64,000 nt of DNA from Fodinicola acaciae (GTDB taxonomy: Bacteria; Actinomycetota; Actinomycetes; Mycobacteriales; HKI-0501). Below, in pieces: positions 1-8,546 of the stretch. The stretch is from positions 1,677,235 through 1,741,234 of the forward strand of contig NZ_WOTN01000001.1 in assembly GCF_010993745.1 (NCBI RefSeq), written 5' to 3'. The position numbers and the translations under genes were made by a program. Below the pieces are notes generated by a model. The model did no database searches and was not told the origin of the DNA. It saw only the letters and a program-made list of their open reading frames with translations. Within the stretch, counting starts at the first letter, position 1. Each line of letters opens with the position of its first letter.

Positions 1-848
1 TGACCCATTCCCTGCATGCCGAAGACCGACTCGGTGATCACCGCGCCGCCGAGCAACGAGCCAAGATCCAGGCCGAAAACCGTGGCGATCGGCGCGAGTA
101 CGGCACGCAGGCCGTGGCCGATCACGACCCGCCGCTCGGTCAGGCCCTTGGCCCGAGCCGTGACGATGTAGTCCTCCCCCAGCACCTCCAGCATCTGGTT
201 GCGCGTCAGCCGCGCGTACACGGCCATCGACACGAAAGCCAAGGTGCACCAGGGAAGCACGAGATGCCAGGCCCACTGCACCGGATCGTCGAAAAACGGC
301 ACGTAACCGTTGACCGGCACCATGTTGAGGCCGAAGCCGAAGATCAGGATGCCGAGCAGGCCGACCAGGTAGGTCGGCGCGGAGACGCCGCCGAGGGCCA
401 GCACCATCGTCGAGCGGTCGAGCAGGCTTCCGCGCCGTACGGCCGAAATCACCCCGATCGTGACGCCGATCAGCAACCACAGAATCGCCGCGCCGACCGC
501 GATCGACGCGGTGACCGGAAAACGCTCGCCGATCAGCTGCGTCACCGGCGCACCCTGCTGGAACGAATAACCGAAACAGGGCGCCGCGCAGTGCACCACG
601 CCGGCGCCCTCGCCAAACGTACGACCGGCGACGATCCCCACCAGGAACTCGCCAAACTGGACATATATTGGCAAATCCAAGTGTTCGAAATGCAGCACGG
701 AGGCGAGTCGGTCCGGCGTACACGGCTTGCCGCACGACAGCTGCGCCGGATTCGACGGCAGCAGATAGAAAACGACGAACGTGATGATCGCGATCAGCAG
801 CAGGACGACCACGATGCCGAGCAGCCGGCGCAGAACGTATCGGATCAC
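1..848 (-). CDS. Dipeptide/oligopeptide ABC transporter permease, DppB type (3' end outside window)
   Basis: Inner-membrane permease of a peptide-type ABC importer. The reverse strand from a GTG at 848 reads VIRYVLRRLLG followed by a long hydrophobic segment, then an extracytoplasmic loop and more membrane segments (ASIAVGAAILWLLIGVTIG), as in DppB/OppB proteins. The GTG overlaps the TGA of the upstream permease gene (GTGA, 4 nt), so the two are translationally coupled. The order is unusual: the DppC-like gene precedes the DppB-like gene, whereas dppB usually comes first. The C-terminus, with the EAA loop that contacts the ATPase, lies beyond position 1. Family assignment is firm; substrate is inferred from the divergent dipeptide epimerase. 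Confidence 0.85.
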   Translation of the reverse strand, partial: MIRYVLRRLLGIVVVLLLIAIITFVVFYLLPSNPAQLSCGKPCTPDRLASVLHFEHLDLPIYVQFGEFLVGIVAGRTFGEGAGVVHCAAPCFGYSFQQGAPVTQLIGERFPVTASIAVGAAILWLLIGVTIGVISAVRRGSLLDRSTMVLALGGVSAPTYLVGLLGILIFGFGLNMVPVNGYVPFFDDPVQWAWHLVLPWCTLAFVSMAVYARLTRNQMLEVLGEDYIVTARAKGLTERRVVIGHGLRAVLAPIATVFGLDLGSLLGGAVITESVFGMQGMG

Positions 849-1807
849 AGCCGCGCCAGCCTCGGGTCGAGAGCGTCCCGGATGCCGTCACCCAGAATGT
901 TGAACGCGAGCACCGCCAGAAACAGTGCACCGCCGGGGAAAAGTAGATACATCGGGTCGGTCTGCACCCATTCCACCGCGGTGCTGATCGACCGTCCCCA
1001 GTCGGGCGTCGGCGGCGGGATGCCGACACCGAGATAGGACAGCGCGGCCTCGGTGCCGATCATGCCGGGGATCAGGATCGAGCTGTAGACGATGATCGGC
1101 GCGGCGACGTTTGGCAGCAGCTCGCGGACCATGATGTATGCCGGCCGCGCGCCGAGCGTACGCGCCGCGTCGACGAACTCGCGCCGCGACAGCGACAGCA
1201 CCTGGGCGCGTACGACCCGGCCGACCGTCGGCCAGCTGAAAAATCCCATGATCACGATCAGCAGCACCGGCCGCGGCAGCCAGTCGGGCGCGATCACGGT
1301 CAGCGCGATCATGAAGATCAGCGACGGAAAGCTGAACACCACGTCCATGATCCGGCCGAGCAGGCTGTCCACGAAGCCACCGGTCAGTCCGGCGACCAGG
1401 CCGACGATGGTGCCGAGCACCACGGCCACCAGCGACGCGGCGACGCCGATCAGGAAGGACGTACGCGCGCCGTAGACCACGATCGCGAACATGTCACGAC
1501 CGGTCAGCGGCTCGACGCCGAACCAGTGCCCGCCGCTCACCCCACCGAACGCACCGCGCGGCGCGTTGCCTTGGACCGGGTCGAGCAGCTCGGTGTGGTA
1601 AGTGAACGGGTCCTGGCCCTCCAGCGCCGCGAGCAGTGGCGCGAAGATCGCCACAAGCACGAACAAAAGCACCACCACCGCGCCGGCCAAAGCCCACCGG
1701 TCGCGGCGCAACCGCTGCCACGCCAGCTGCCACGGCGTACGTCCGACAACGGCGCTGCGCGCGGTCGGTGGCGCGGCGTCCACCGCGTCTGTCGGCGGCA
1801 AGCTCAA
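845..1807 (-). CDS. Dipeptide/oligopeptide ABC transporter permease, DppC type
   Basis: Second membrane subunit of the peptide importer. An N-terminal cytoplasmic arm leads into a first membrane helix (WALAGAVVVLLFVLVAIFAP), then a periplasmic loop and a BPD_transp_1 domain with the EAA-type segment DAARTLGARPAYIMVRELLP near the C-terminal third. The frame is open back to a TTG at 1897, but the TTG at 1807 has a good Shine-Dalgarno (GAGGGAG, about 8 nt upstream) and removes an atypical leader, so I prefer it (320 aa). It is the first visible gene of the operon and is coupled to the DppB-like gene by GTGA. The 180 bp to the divergent epimerase must hold both promoters. Confidence 0.85.
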   Translation of the reverse strand: MSLPPTDAVDAAPPTARSAVVGRTPWQLAWQRLRRDRWALAGAVVVLLFVLVAIFAPLLAALEGQDPFTYHTELLDPVQGNAPRGAFGGVSGGHWFGVEPLTGRDMFAIVVYGARTSFLIGVAASLVAVVLGTIVGLVAGLTGGFVDSLLGRIMDVVFSFPSLIFMIALTVIAPDWLPRPVLLIVIMGFFSWPTVGRVVRAQVLSLSRREFVDAARTLGARPAYIMVRELLPNVAAPIIVYSSILIPGMIGTEAALSYLGVGIPPPTPDWGRSISTAVEWVQTDPMYLLFPGGALFLAVLAFNILGDGIRDALDPRLARL

Positions 1808-1987
1808 ACGGGCCACTCCCTCGTCGATCGCGATCCACACCGTCTTGGATCGCGGCAAGCTGCGCCGATCTTCCCGGTTCCATCCACGATTCGCCAAGCA
1901 ACGACACAGATCACAGTCGAATTGCCGCTTTCTGATACCTAATTGTCATTTTCGGAGTGCCGGCCCGCCTCGTCGTAGAGTGCCGGT

Positions 1988-3058
1988 GTGACCATCACCG
2001 AAGTTCGTGTCCATCAGGTTTCCGCTCCCCTGCACACGCCCTGGGTCACCGCCGTACGGCGGACCGAGGTGGTCGACAGCCTGCTCGTCGAGCTGGTCGA
2101 CGCCGACGGCCGGTCCGGCTGGGGTGAGGGGGTGGCGACCTGGAAGATCACCGGCGACTCGCTGCCCGGCATGGCGGCGGCGATCTCCGGTCCGCTCGCC
2201 GAGGTCGTCACCGGCCGCGACCCGGCCGATCTGGACGCGCTCTGCCGCGAGGTGGCCGGCGCGATCGTCGGCAACACCGCGGCCAAGTCGGCCGTCGACT
2301 GCGCACTGCACGACCTCGCGGCCGTACGCCTCGGCGTACCGCTCAGCCAGCTGCTCGGCGCGGCACCGCGGCCGCTGCCGACCGATGTCACGCTCGCGCT
2401 CGGGCCGGTCGCCGAGATGGCCGACGCGGCGCGCCAGCGGGTCGCCGAGGGCTTCGAGGTGCTCAAGATCAAGGTCGGCGGTGAGGAGGCCGAGGACCTG
2501 CTTCGGCTGACCGAGATCCGCCGTGCCGCACCGAAAGCCGTCATCCGGCTGGACGCCAACCAGGGGTGGACCGCGCGCACGGCCGTACGGCTCATCTCGC
2601 GGCTCGAGGACGCGCAGCTGGGCATCGAGCTGGTCGAGCAGCCGGTGCCGGCCGGCGACCTGGACGGCCTCGCCTTCGTCAGCTCACGCGTGTCGACGCC
2701 GGTCGCCGCCGACGAGGCGGTGTGGTCGCCGGCGGACCTGGTGGAGGTCGTACGCCGGCACGCCGCGGACGTGGTGAACATCAAGCTGGCGAAGGCCGGC
2801 GGGCTGCGGCCGGCGCGCGCGCTGCTCGCGGTCGCCGAGGCCAGCGGCGTGCAGGTGATGGTCGGCTCGATGATGGAGACGCACGTCGGCATCGGCGCCG
2901 CCGCGGCTCTGGCGACCGTGACCGCCTGCCCATACGCCGTCGACCTCGACGCGGCCTGGTGGCTGAAGCACTCGCCGGTCACCGGCGGCCTGTCTTACGA
3001 CGGCGCCGCCGTACGCCTGCCGGACGCGCCGGGCCAAGGCATCACCGCCCTCGCCTGA
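1988..3058 (+). CDS. Dipeptide epimerase (L-Ala-D/L-Glu epimerase), enolase superfamily
   Basis: Interconverts L-Ala-D-Glu and L-Ala-L-Glu or related dipeptides, allowing muropeptide breakdown products to be used. The 356-aa protein has an enolase N-terminal capping domain and a TIM barrel with all expected residues: the K160-x-K162 acid/base pair (LKIKVGG), metal ligands D189 (LDANQGW), E217 (VEQP) and D242 (ADEA), the second catalytic lysine K266 (NIKLAKAGG), and the substrate-side loops GSMMET and VDLDA. These spacings match characterised dipeptide epimerases. A TAGAGT hexamer ends 6 nt before the GTG and no Shine-Dalgarno is visible, so the mRNA may be leaderless. It is divergent from the peptide transporter, which supports a dipeptide substrate. 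Confidence 0.88.
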   Translation: MTITEVRVHQVSAPLHTPWVTAVRRTEVVDSLLVELVDADGRSGWGEGVATWKITGDSLPGMAAAISGPLAEVVTGRDPADLDALCREVAGAIVGNTAAKSAVDCALHDLAAVRLGVPLSQLLGAAPRPLPTDVTLALGPVAEMADAARQRVAEGFEVLKIKVGGEEAEDLLRLTEIRRAAPKAVIRLDANQGWTARTAVRLISRLEDAQLGIELVEQPVPAGDLDGLAFVSSRVSTPVAADEAVWSPADLVEVVRRHAADVVNIKLAKAGGLRPARALLAVAEASGVQVMVGSMMETHVGIGAAAALATVTACPYAVDLDAAWWLKHSPVTGGLSYDGAAVRLPDAPGQGITALA

Positions 3059-3098
3059 CCCCGACGAGGTGGCCTGACCAGCGCAAATACTCTCGCCG

Positions 3099-3150
3099 GT
3101 CGCATTCGGACGCGGCATTCGGCGTCCGATTGTCGCCTTGTTGACCGGGC
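3099..3150. repeat. Short dispersed palindromic repeat, copy 1
   Basis: A segment of about 45 nt around CATTCGGCGTCCGAT and ending TTGTTGACCGG. It matches 12653-12697 at roughly three quarters of positions, including the last eleven bases exactly. CGGAC and GTCCG arms can pair. It lies between the convergent epimerase and RidA genes. Confidence 0.45.
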
Positions 3151-3194
3151 GGATCGATTCAGGCCGGCAACAAGGTGACAAGCGGACAATTCGC

Positions 3195-3671
3195 TCAGGC
3201 GATGAGGACTTCGGCCTCGATCTCGACCGGGATGTCGAACGGTAGCGCCGCCACGCCGACCGCCGACCGCGCGTGGCTGCCGGCCTCCGGTCCCCACAGC
3301 TCGATGATCAGGTCGGAGAAGCCGTTGATCACCGGCGGCGTGTGGACGAAGCCAGGCGCGGTGTTGACCATGCCGAAGACCCGCAGCCAGGCGCTGACGC
3401 GGTCAAGATCGCCGAGCGTCTGCTTCAGCGACGACAGCATCGCCAGCGCGACCAGCCGCGCCGCGTCGTACGCCTGCTCCGCACTGACCTGGTCGCCGAC
3501 CTTGCCGAGTGGCCTCGCGAGTGAGCCGTCGGCGGCCAGCGGGCCGTGGCCGGAGACGAAGGCACGGTCGCCATGGACGCGCACCCATGGAAACGGCAGC
3601 TCGACACCGGTCGGCCGCAACGGCGCCGGCAGCGACAAACCCAACTCAGCCAACTTCCGCTCTATTCGCAC
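3195..3671 (-). CDS. RidA (YjgF/UK114) family protein
   Basis: Predicted enamine/imine deaminase-fold protein of about 158 aa. The sequence has the RidA-type pattern: an N-terminal VRIERKLAELGL, the strand PFPWVRVHGDRAFVSGHGPL, a central helix QAYDAARLVALAMLSSLKQTL, then FVHTPPVINGFSDLIIELWG and the trimer-interface terminus GVAALPFDIPVEIEAEVLI. This resembles the RidA subgroup with a longer N-terminus. The start is the GTG at 3671, preceded by GGTGA; the longer open frame upstream runs into the divergent MarR gene and is not used. The promoter is shared with marR and overlaps a palindromic operator, so MarR control is likely. Substrate unknown. Confidence 0.8.
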   Translation of the reverse strand: MRIERKLAELGLSLPAPLRPTGVELPFPWVRVHGDRAFVSGHGPLAADGSLARPLGKVGDQVSAEQAYDAARLVALAMLSSLKQTLGDLDRVSAWLRVFGMVNTAPGFVHTPPVINGFSDLIIELWGPEAGSHARSAVGVAALPFDIPVEIEAEVLIA

Positions 3672-3689
3672 GCGTTCACCGTAGTGATG

Positions 3690-3718
3690 ACAGATACTAT
3701 GTGATACATAGTAACTGT
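3690..3718. promoter_or_regulatory. MarR-type palindromic operator
   Basis: The arms ACAGATACTATG and CATAGTAACTGT flank TGATA; 11 of 12 positions are complementary. The site spans the RidA upstream region and overlaps the first two bases of the marR GTG start, which has no Shine-Dalgarno. Such AT-rich palindromes in a marR divergent region are usually bound by the MarR protein itself. Confidence 0.6.
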
Positions 3719-4157
3719 GACGGACCTTGAGGCATTGGCGGCCATTCGGGCCTGGGCTCGGCTTGATCAGGCGTTTGCGGAGTTCAACCGGCAACTGCAG
3801 CGCCGCCACAAGGTGACCGGCGGACAGCTGGCGATCCTGCGGATGGTGGAGGAATGGGGTGGCGACCTCGCGCTGCAGGAGATGCGCGACCAACTGGCCA
3901 TGCATCCGGCGACGCTCGGCCAGCTCGTCGACCGGCTCGCCGATCGCGAGTTCGTCAGCCTGGCCAACGATCCGACCGACCGCCGCCGCCGGATCGTACG
4001 CGTGACAAAGAAAGGTCGCCGGCTGCTGCGGGAAACACCGTTGGCCGGTCCGGTCCGCCTGCGTTACGTGAAGGCGGACCCGGCTCGGCTGCGCCGGCTC
4101 GCCGAGGCATTCGACGATGCCGTCGAGCTTTTCAACCTACGTTTGGAGAACCAGTGA
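3717..4157 (+). CDS. MarR family transcriptional regulator
   Basis: A 146-aa winged-helix regulator. N-terminal dimerisation helix (AWARLDQAFAEFNRQLQRRH), helix-turn-helix LALQEMRDQLAMHPATLGQLVDRL, then the wing with the MarR hallmark DPTDRRRRIVRVTKKGRRLL at about residues 85-105. The GTG start overlaps a 29-bp palindrome, which suggests a leaderless, self-repressed transcript. The stop overlaps the next start (GTGA), coupling it to the VOC gene, and it is divergent from RidA. The ligand cannot be read from the sequence; a small reactive metabolite handled by the RidA and VOC proteins is a reasonable guess. Confidence 0.88.
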   Translation: MTDLEALAAIRAWARLDQAFAEFNRQLQRRHKVTGGQLAILRMVEEWGGDLALQEMRDQLAMHPATLGQLVDRLADREFVSLANDPTDRRRRIVRVTKKGRRLLRETPLAGPVRLRYVKADPARLRRLAEAFDDAVELFNLRLENQ

Positions 4158-4522
4158 ACGTGCTCGGAGTGGACAACGTACTTTTCGGCGTCGACGACCT
4201 CGACACAGCCGTCGATTTCTACGCCGACAAGCTCGGCTTGCCGCTGGCCTTTCGCCTCGACGAGCCGGGAATCGCGTTGTTTCGCCTCGGCGACGAGACA
4301 CCTGGACTGCTCGTACGCGCCGGCACGCCGGCCGGCGGCCGCGTCTGGCTGGAGGTGCGCGACGCGCGCGCAACCGCGAAATCCCTGCGCGCCGCTGGCG
4401 TCCAACCGCTCGCGGAGCCTTTCGAGGTCGCGACCGGCTGGACGGTCGAAGTCGCCGACCCGTACGGCAACGTCGTCGGCTTCACCGACTACGCGACAAT
4501 GCCCAGCCGCGGCCGCCCGTAG
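4154..4522 (+). CDS. VOC (glyoxalase/bleomycin-resistance/dioxygenase) family protein
   Basis: A single vicinal-oxygen-chelate domain of 122 aa: VLGVDNVLFGVDDLDTAVDFYADKLGLPL at the N-terminus, and DPYGNVVGFTDY at the C-terminus, the typical second half of the beta-alpha-beta-beta-beta repeat. It starts at a GTG overlapping the marR stop, so the two are co-expressed. Its 3' end abuts the uvrB stop on the other strand with only 2 nt between. Some metal-ligand positions of true glyoxalase I are not obvious, so binding or sequestration is as likely as catalysis. Confidence 0.8.
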   Translation: MNVLGVDNVLFGVDDLDTAVDFYADKLGLPLAFRLDEPGIALFRLGDETPGLLVRAGTPAGGRVWLEVRDARATAKSLRAAGVQPLAEPFEVATGWTVEVADPYGNVVGFTDYATMPSRGRP

Positions 4523-4524
4523 AC

Positions 4525-6639
<2,115 letters not shown>

Positions 6640-6685
6640 ACGTCCAACGGTACGCCGCGCGTATGACAGTCGGACCGACCTCCTC

Positions 6686-6734
6686 TTGAGCGGTTGCTCA
6701 AATCAGGTATCGTCCATCTTGAGCGACTGCTTAA
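6686..6734. promoter_or_regulatory. Pair of TTGAGC-N4-GCTCAA operator-like palindromes
   Basis: TTGAGCGGTTGCTCAA at 6686-6701 is a perfect 6-4-6 palindrome. A second, one-mismatch copy (TTGAGCGACTGCTTAA) is at 6719-6734, 33 bp away, about three helical turns. The second overlaps the Shine-Dalgarno AAGGAG of the downstream gene. This layout suits cooperative repression by a TetR-type dimer. No adjacent regulator gene is present. Confidence 0.6.
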
Positions 6735-6742
6735 GGAGCGAG

Positions 6743-7429
6743 ATGCGCAGGCTGCACGTGGAGACGACGATCCGCTGCGACCTCGACGAGTTGTGGCGGC
6801 GTACGCAGCTGCCGGACCAGCACCAGCGCTGGGATCTGCGGTTCACCGAGATCGACTGTCTGCCGCGCGCAGCCGGGGAGGCGCAGCGCTTTCGGTACGC
6901 GGTCGGCGCACTCGGATTGCGCGTCGCCGGCACCGGTGTCACGGCCGGCGAGCGGGTCCGCAGCGACGGCACGCGTACGTCGGTGCTGCGCTTCGGCTCG
7001 CCGCATCCGCTGTCGCCGATCCGCTCGGGATCAGGCTTCTGGCGATACGTGCCGACCGCTGACGGCGTCCGGTTCGTCACCGGTTACGACTACCAGCCCG
7101 GCTGGGGGCGGATCGTCGACCTGGTCTTCCGGCCGCTGATGTGGTGGGCCACGGCGTGGTCGTTCGACCGGCTGCGGATCTGGCTGGAGACCGGCACGCC
7201 GCCTGAGGTCTCACTGCGCCGCGCGCTGATCGATGCCGGCGTGCGGCTCGCGATCATCGCTCTGACCTGGCTTTTCGCGCCACCGCTGATCGCGGCCCTC
7301 GCGACCGCCGCGGCGCTGCTCGCTCCGCCGCTGCCGACAACCCCCGCCGCCAGGCGGTGCCGCCGCCAGCCACCCGACCGGCGTGCCGCCCGTACGCCGT
7401 CGGTCATGTCCACCTTGGAGGAACTGTGA
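6743..7429 (+). CDS. SRPBCC-like protein with C-terminal membrane segment
   Basis: A 228-aa protein beginning RRLHVETTIRCDLDELWRRTQ, the START/polyketide-cyclase-like (SRPBCC) opening in which a strand leads to the helix that lines a hydrophobic cavity. The middle contains a run of strands (RFVTGYDYQPGWGRIVDLVF). Residues about 165-200 are strongly hydrophobic, then a proline- and arginine-rich tail. The ATG at 6743 sits 4 nt after AAGGAG. Its stop overlaps the next gene's GTG, so both are expressed together from the operator-bearing promoter. The cavity ligand is unknown; lipid-like is inferred from the fold and the membrane anchor. Confidence 0.7.
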   Translation: MRRLHVETTIRCDLDELWRRTQLPDQHQRWDLRFTEIDCLPRAAGEAQRFRYAVGALGLRVAGTGVTAGERVRSDGTRTSVLRFGSPHPLSPIRSGSGFWRYVPTADGVRFVTGYDYQPGWGRIVDLVFRPLMWWATAWSFDRLRIWLETGTPPEVSLRRALIDAGVRLAIIALTWLFAPPLIAALATAAALLAPPLPTTPAARRCRRQPPDRRAARTPSVMSTLEEL

Positions 7430-8085
7430 CCTCGATCTTCCAGCGCGCTCTCGGTGCCGACTTCGACCGGCTGCATCCCCAGCTGCGGCGCCGCTTCGGC
7501 TTCTCGTCCGGCCACGCGTGCGTCGGCACCGGCGTGATGGACGAGGTCTGGCGCGGCAAGGCCTTCACCCGGCCGTTTCTCGCGCTCGGCGCCAGGCGGC
7601 ACATCCTGGTGCCGAAGATCGGCGCGGACGTCCCTTTCGTCATCGAGAACTACGCCTATCGCGACTCGTACGGACGCGAGACGGTCACCTTCGTCCGTAC
7701 CTTCGACTTCGACCGGCCACACAGGTGGGACGCGACGATGGTCTACAGCGAGGAACGCGGCACGGTCGTCGACTATCTCGGCACGCACCAGCACCTCGCC
7801 GTCGACCTGGCGATGTCCGTCGATGACGGTGACTTGGTCATCCGCACCGGCGCGCAAAGGTGGACCGAGGGGCCGGTGACGTTCGGCGTGCCACTGCTCG
7901 TCAGCGGTGTAGCGACGGTCCGCGAGTCGTACGACGACGCGCTCGGCAAATTTCGCATCTCCGTTCGCGTCGACAACCACCGGTTTGGACCGCTGTTCGG
8001 CTATCACGGAGCGTTCGTCGCCAGCTATGCCGAGCGCGCCGCACCGGCACGGATCCGGCCGCGGCGCGAGACGCTGCGCGTCTAG
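7426..8085 (+). CDS. DUF4166 domain-containing protein
   Basis: A 219-aa protein that resembles the DUF4166 family throughout: start TSIFQRALGADFDRLHPQLRRRFGF, central IENYAYRDSYGRETVTFVRTFDF, end RVDNHRFGPLFGYHGAF. The family is often found alone or fused to saccharopine-dehydrogenase-like enzymes; its biochemical role is not established. The GTG start overlaps the preceding TGA. The stop codon TAG is part of a CTAG that forms the left border of an inserted inverted-repeat element, so the insertion left the frame intact to its last codon. Confidence 0.8.
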   Translation: MTSIFQRALGADFDRLHPQLRRRFGFSSGHACVGTGVMDEVWRGKAFTRPFLALGARRHILVPKIGADVPFVIENYAYRDSYGRETVTFVRTFDFDRPHRWDATMVYSEERGTVVDYLGTHQHLAVDLAMSVDDGDLVIRTGAQRWTEGPVTFGVPLLVSGVATVRESYDDALGKFRISVRVDNHRFGPLFGYHGAFVASYAERAAPARIRPRRETLRV

Positions 8086-8426
8086 ATGATCTCTTCCAAG
8101 GGTTGCACCCGCCGGGTCGTCAGGAGGCCGTGTGTTGTTTCGCGTACGTCAAGTGCGTGACAGTCCCATGATCAATGTCCGCCTTGCGGTGTTCATGGTT
8201 GACGCGAAGGCCGATTTGCTAGCGCTGGACGCAAGAAAAACGGCCCTCACTCCCACCTGACCACCGCTGTGACTGGTGCGACTGTTGAGGCGGGCGATGC
8301 TGTTGTGACTCATGTGGGTTGGTTTGTTCGTTGCCCCTGGTTCGAGCTTTCCTCGACCGCGACGGCGTCCAACTATCGGGCACCAAGTCAGGAACGCAAG
8401 CTACCCCAGCCCTTGGAACAGATCAT
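8086..8426. mobile_element. Inverted-repeat element A (MITE-like), 341 bp, in CTAG
   Basis: Ends ATGATCTCTTCCAAGGGTTG (left) and, reverse-complemented, ATGATCTGTTCCAAGGGCTG (right) match at 18 of 20 bases. The element is flanked by CTAG at 8082-8085 and 8427-8430. No open frame resembling a transposase was found inside, so it is either a non-autonomous element mobilised in trans or the remnant of an insertion sequence. Confidence 0.7.
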
Positions 8427-8430
8427 CTAG

Positions 8431-8546
8431 GGCCTGTCTCCATATTCCGCGGGCGATAGCCGAGCCGCTGTCACATCTTTCTCGGGCCGCCTGACGGCAC
8501 GACGTTTGGATCTCGACTCTCATCCCCCGGAACATGGAGACAGACC
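8431..8546. mobile_element. Inverted-repeat element B (MITE-like), 116 bp, in CTAG
   Basis: The ends GGCCTGTCTCCATATTCCG and (reverse-complemented right end) GGTCTGTCTCCATGTTCCG match at 17 of 19 bases, with partial matching continuing a few bases inward. It is flanked by CTAG at 8427-8430 and 8547-8550 and shares its left CTAG with element A. It is far too short to encode a transposase. The end sequence and 4-bp palindromic target resemble IS5-group elements; that family assignment is inference. Confidence 0.72.
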
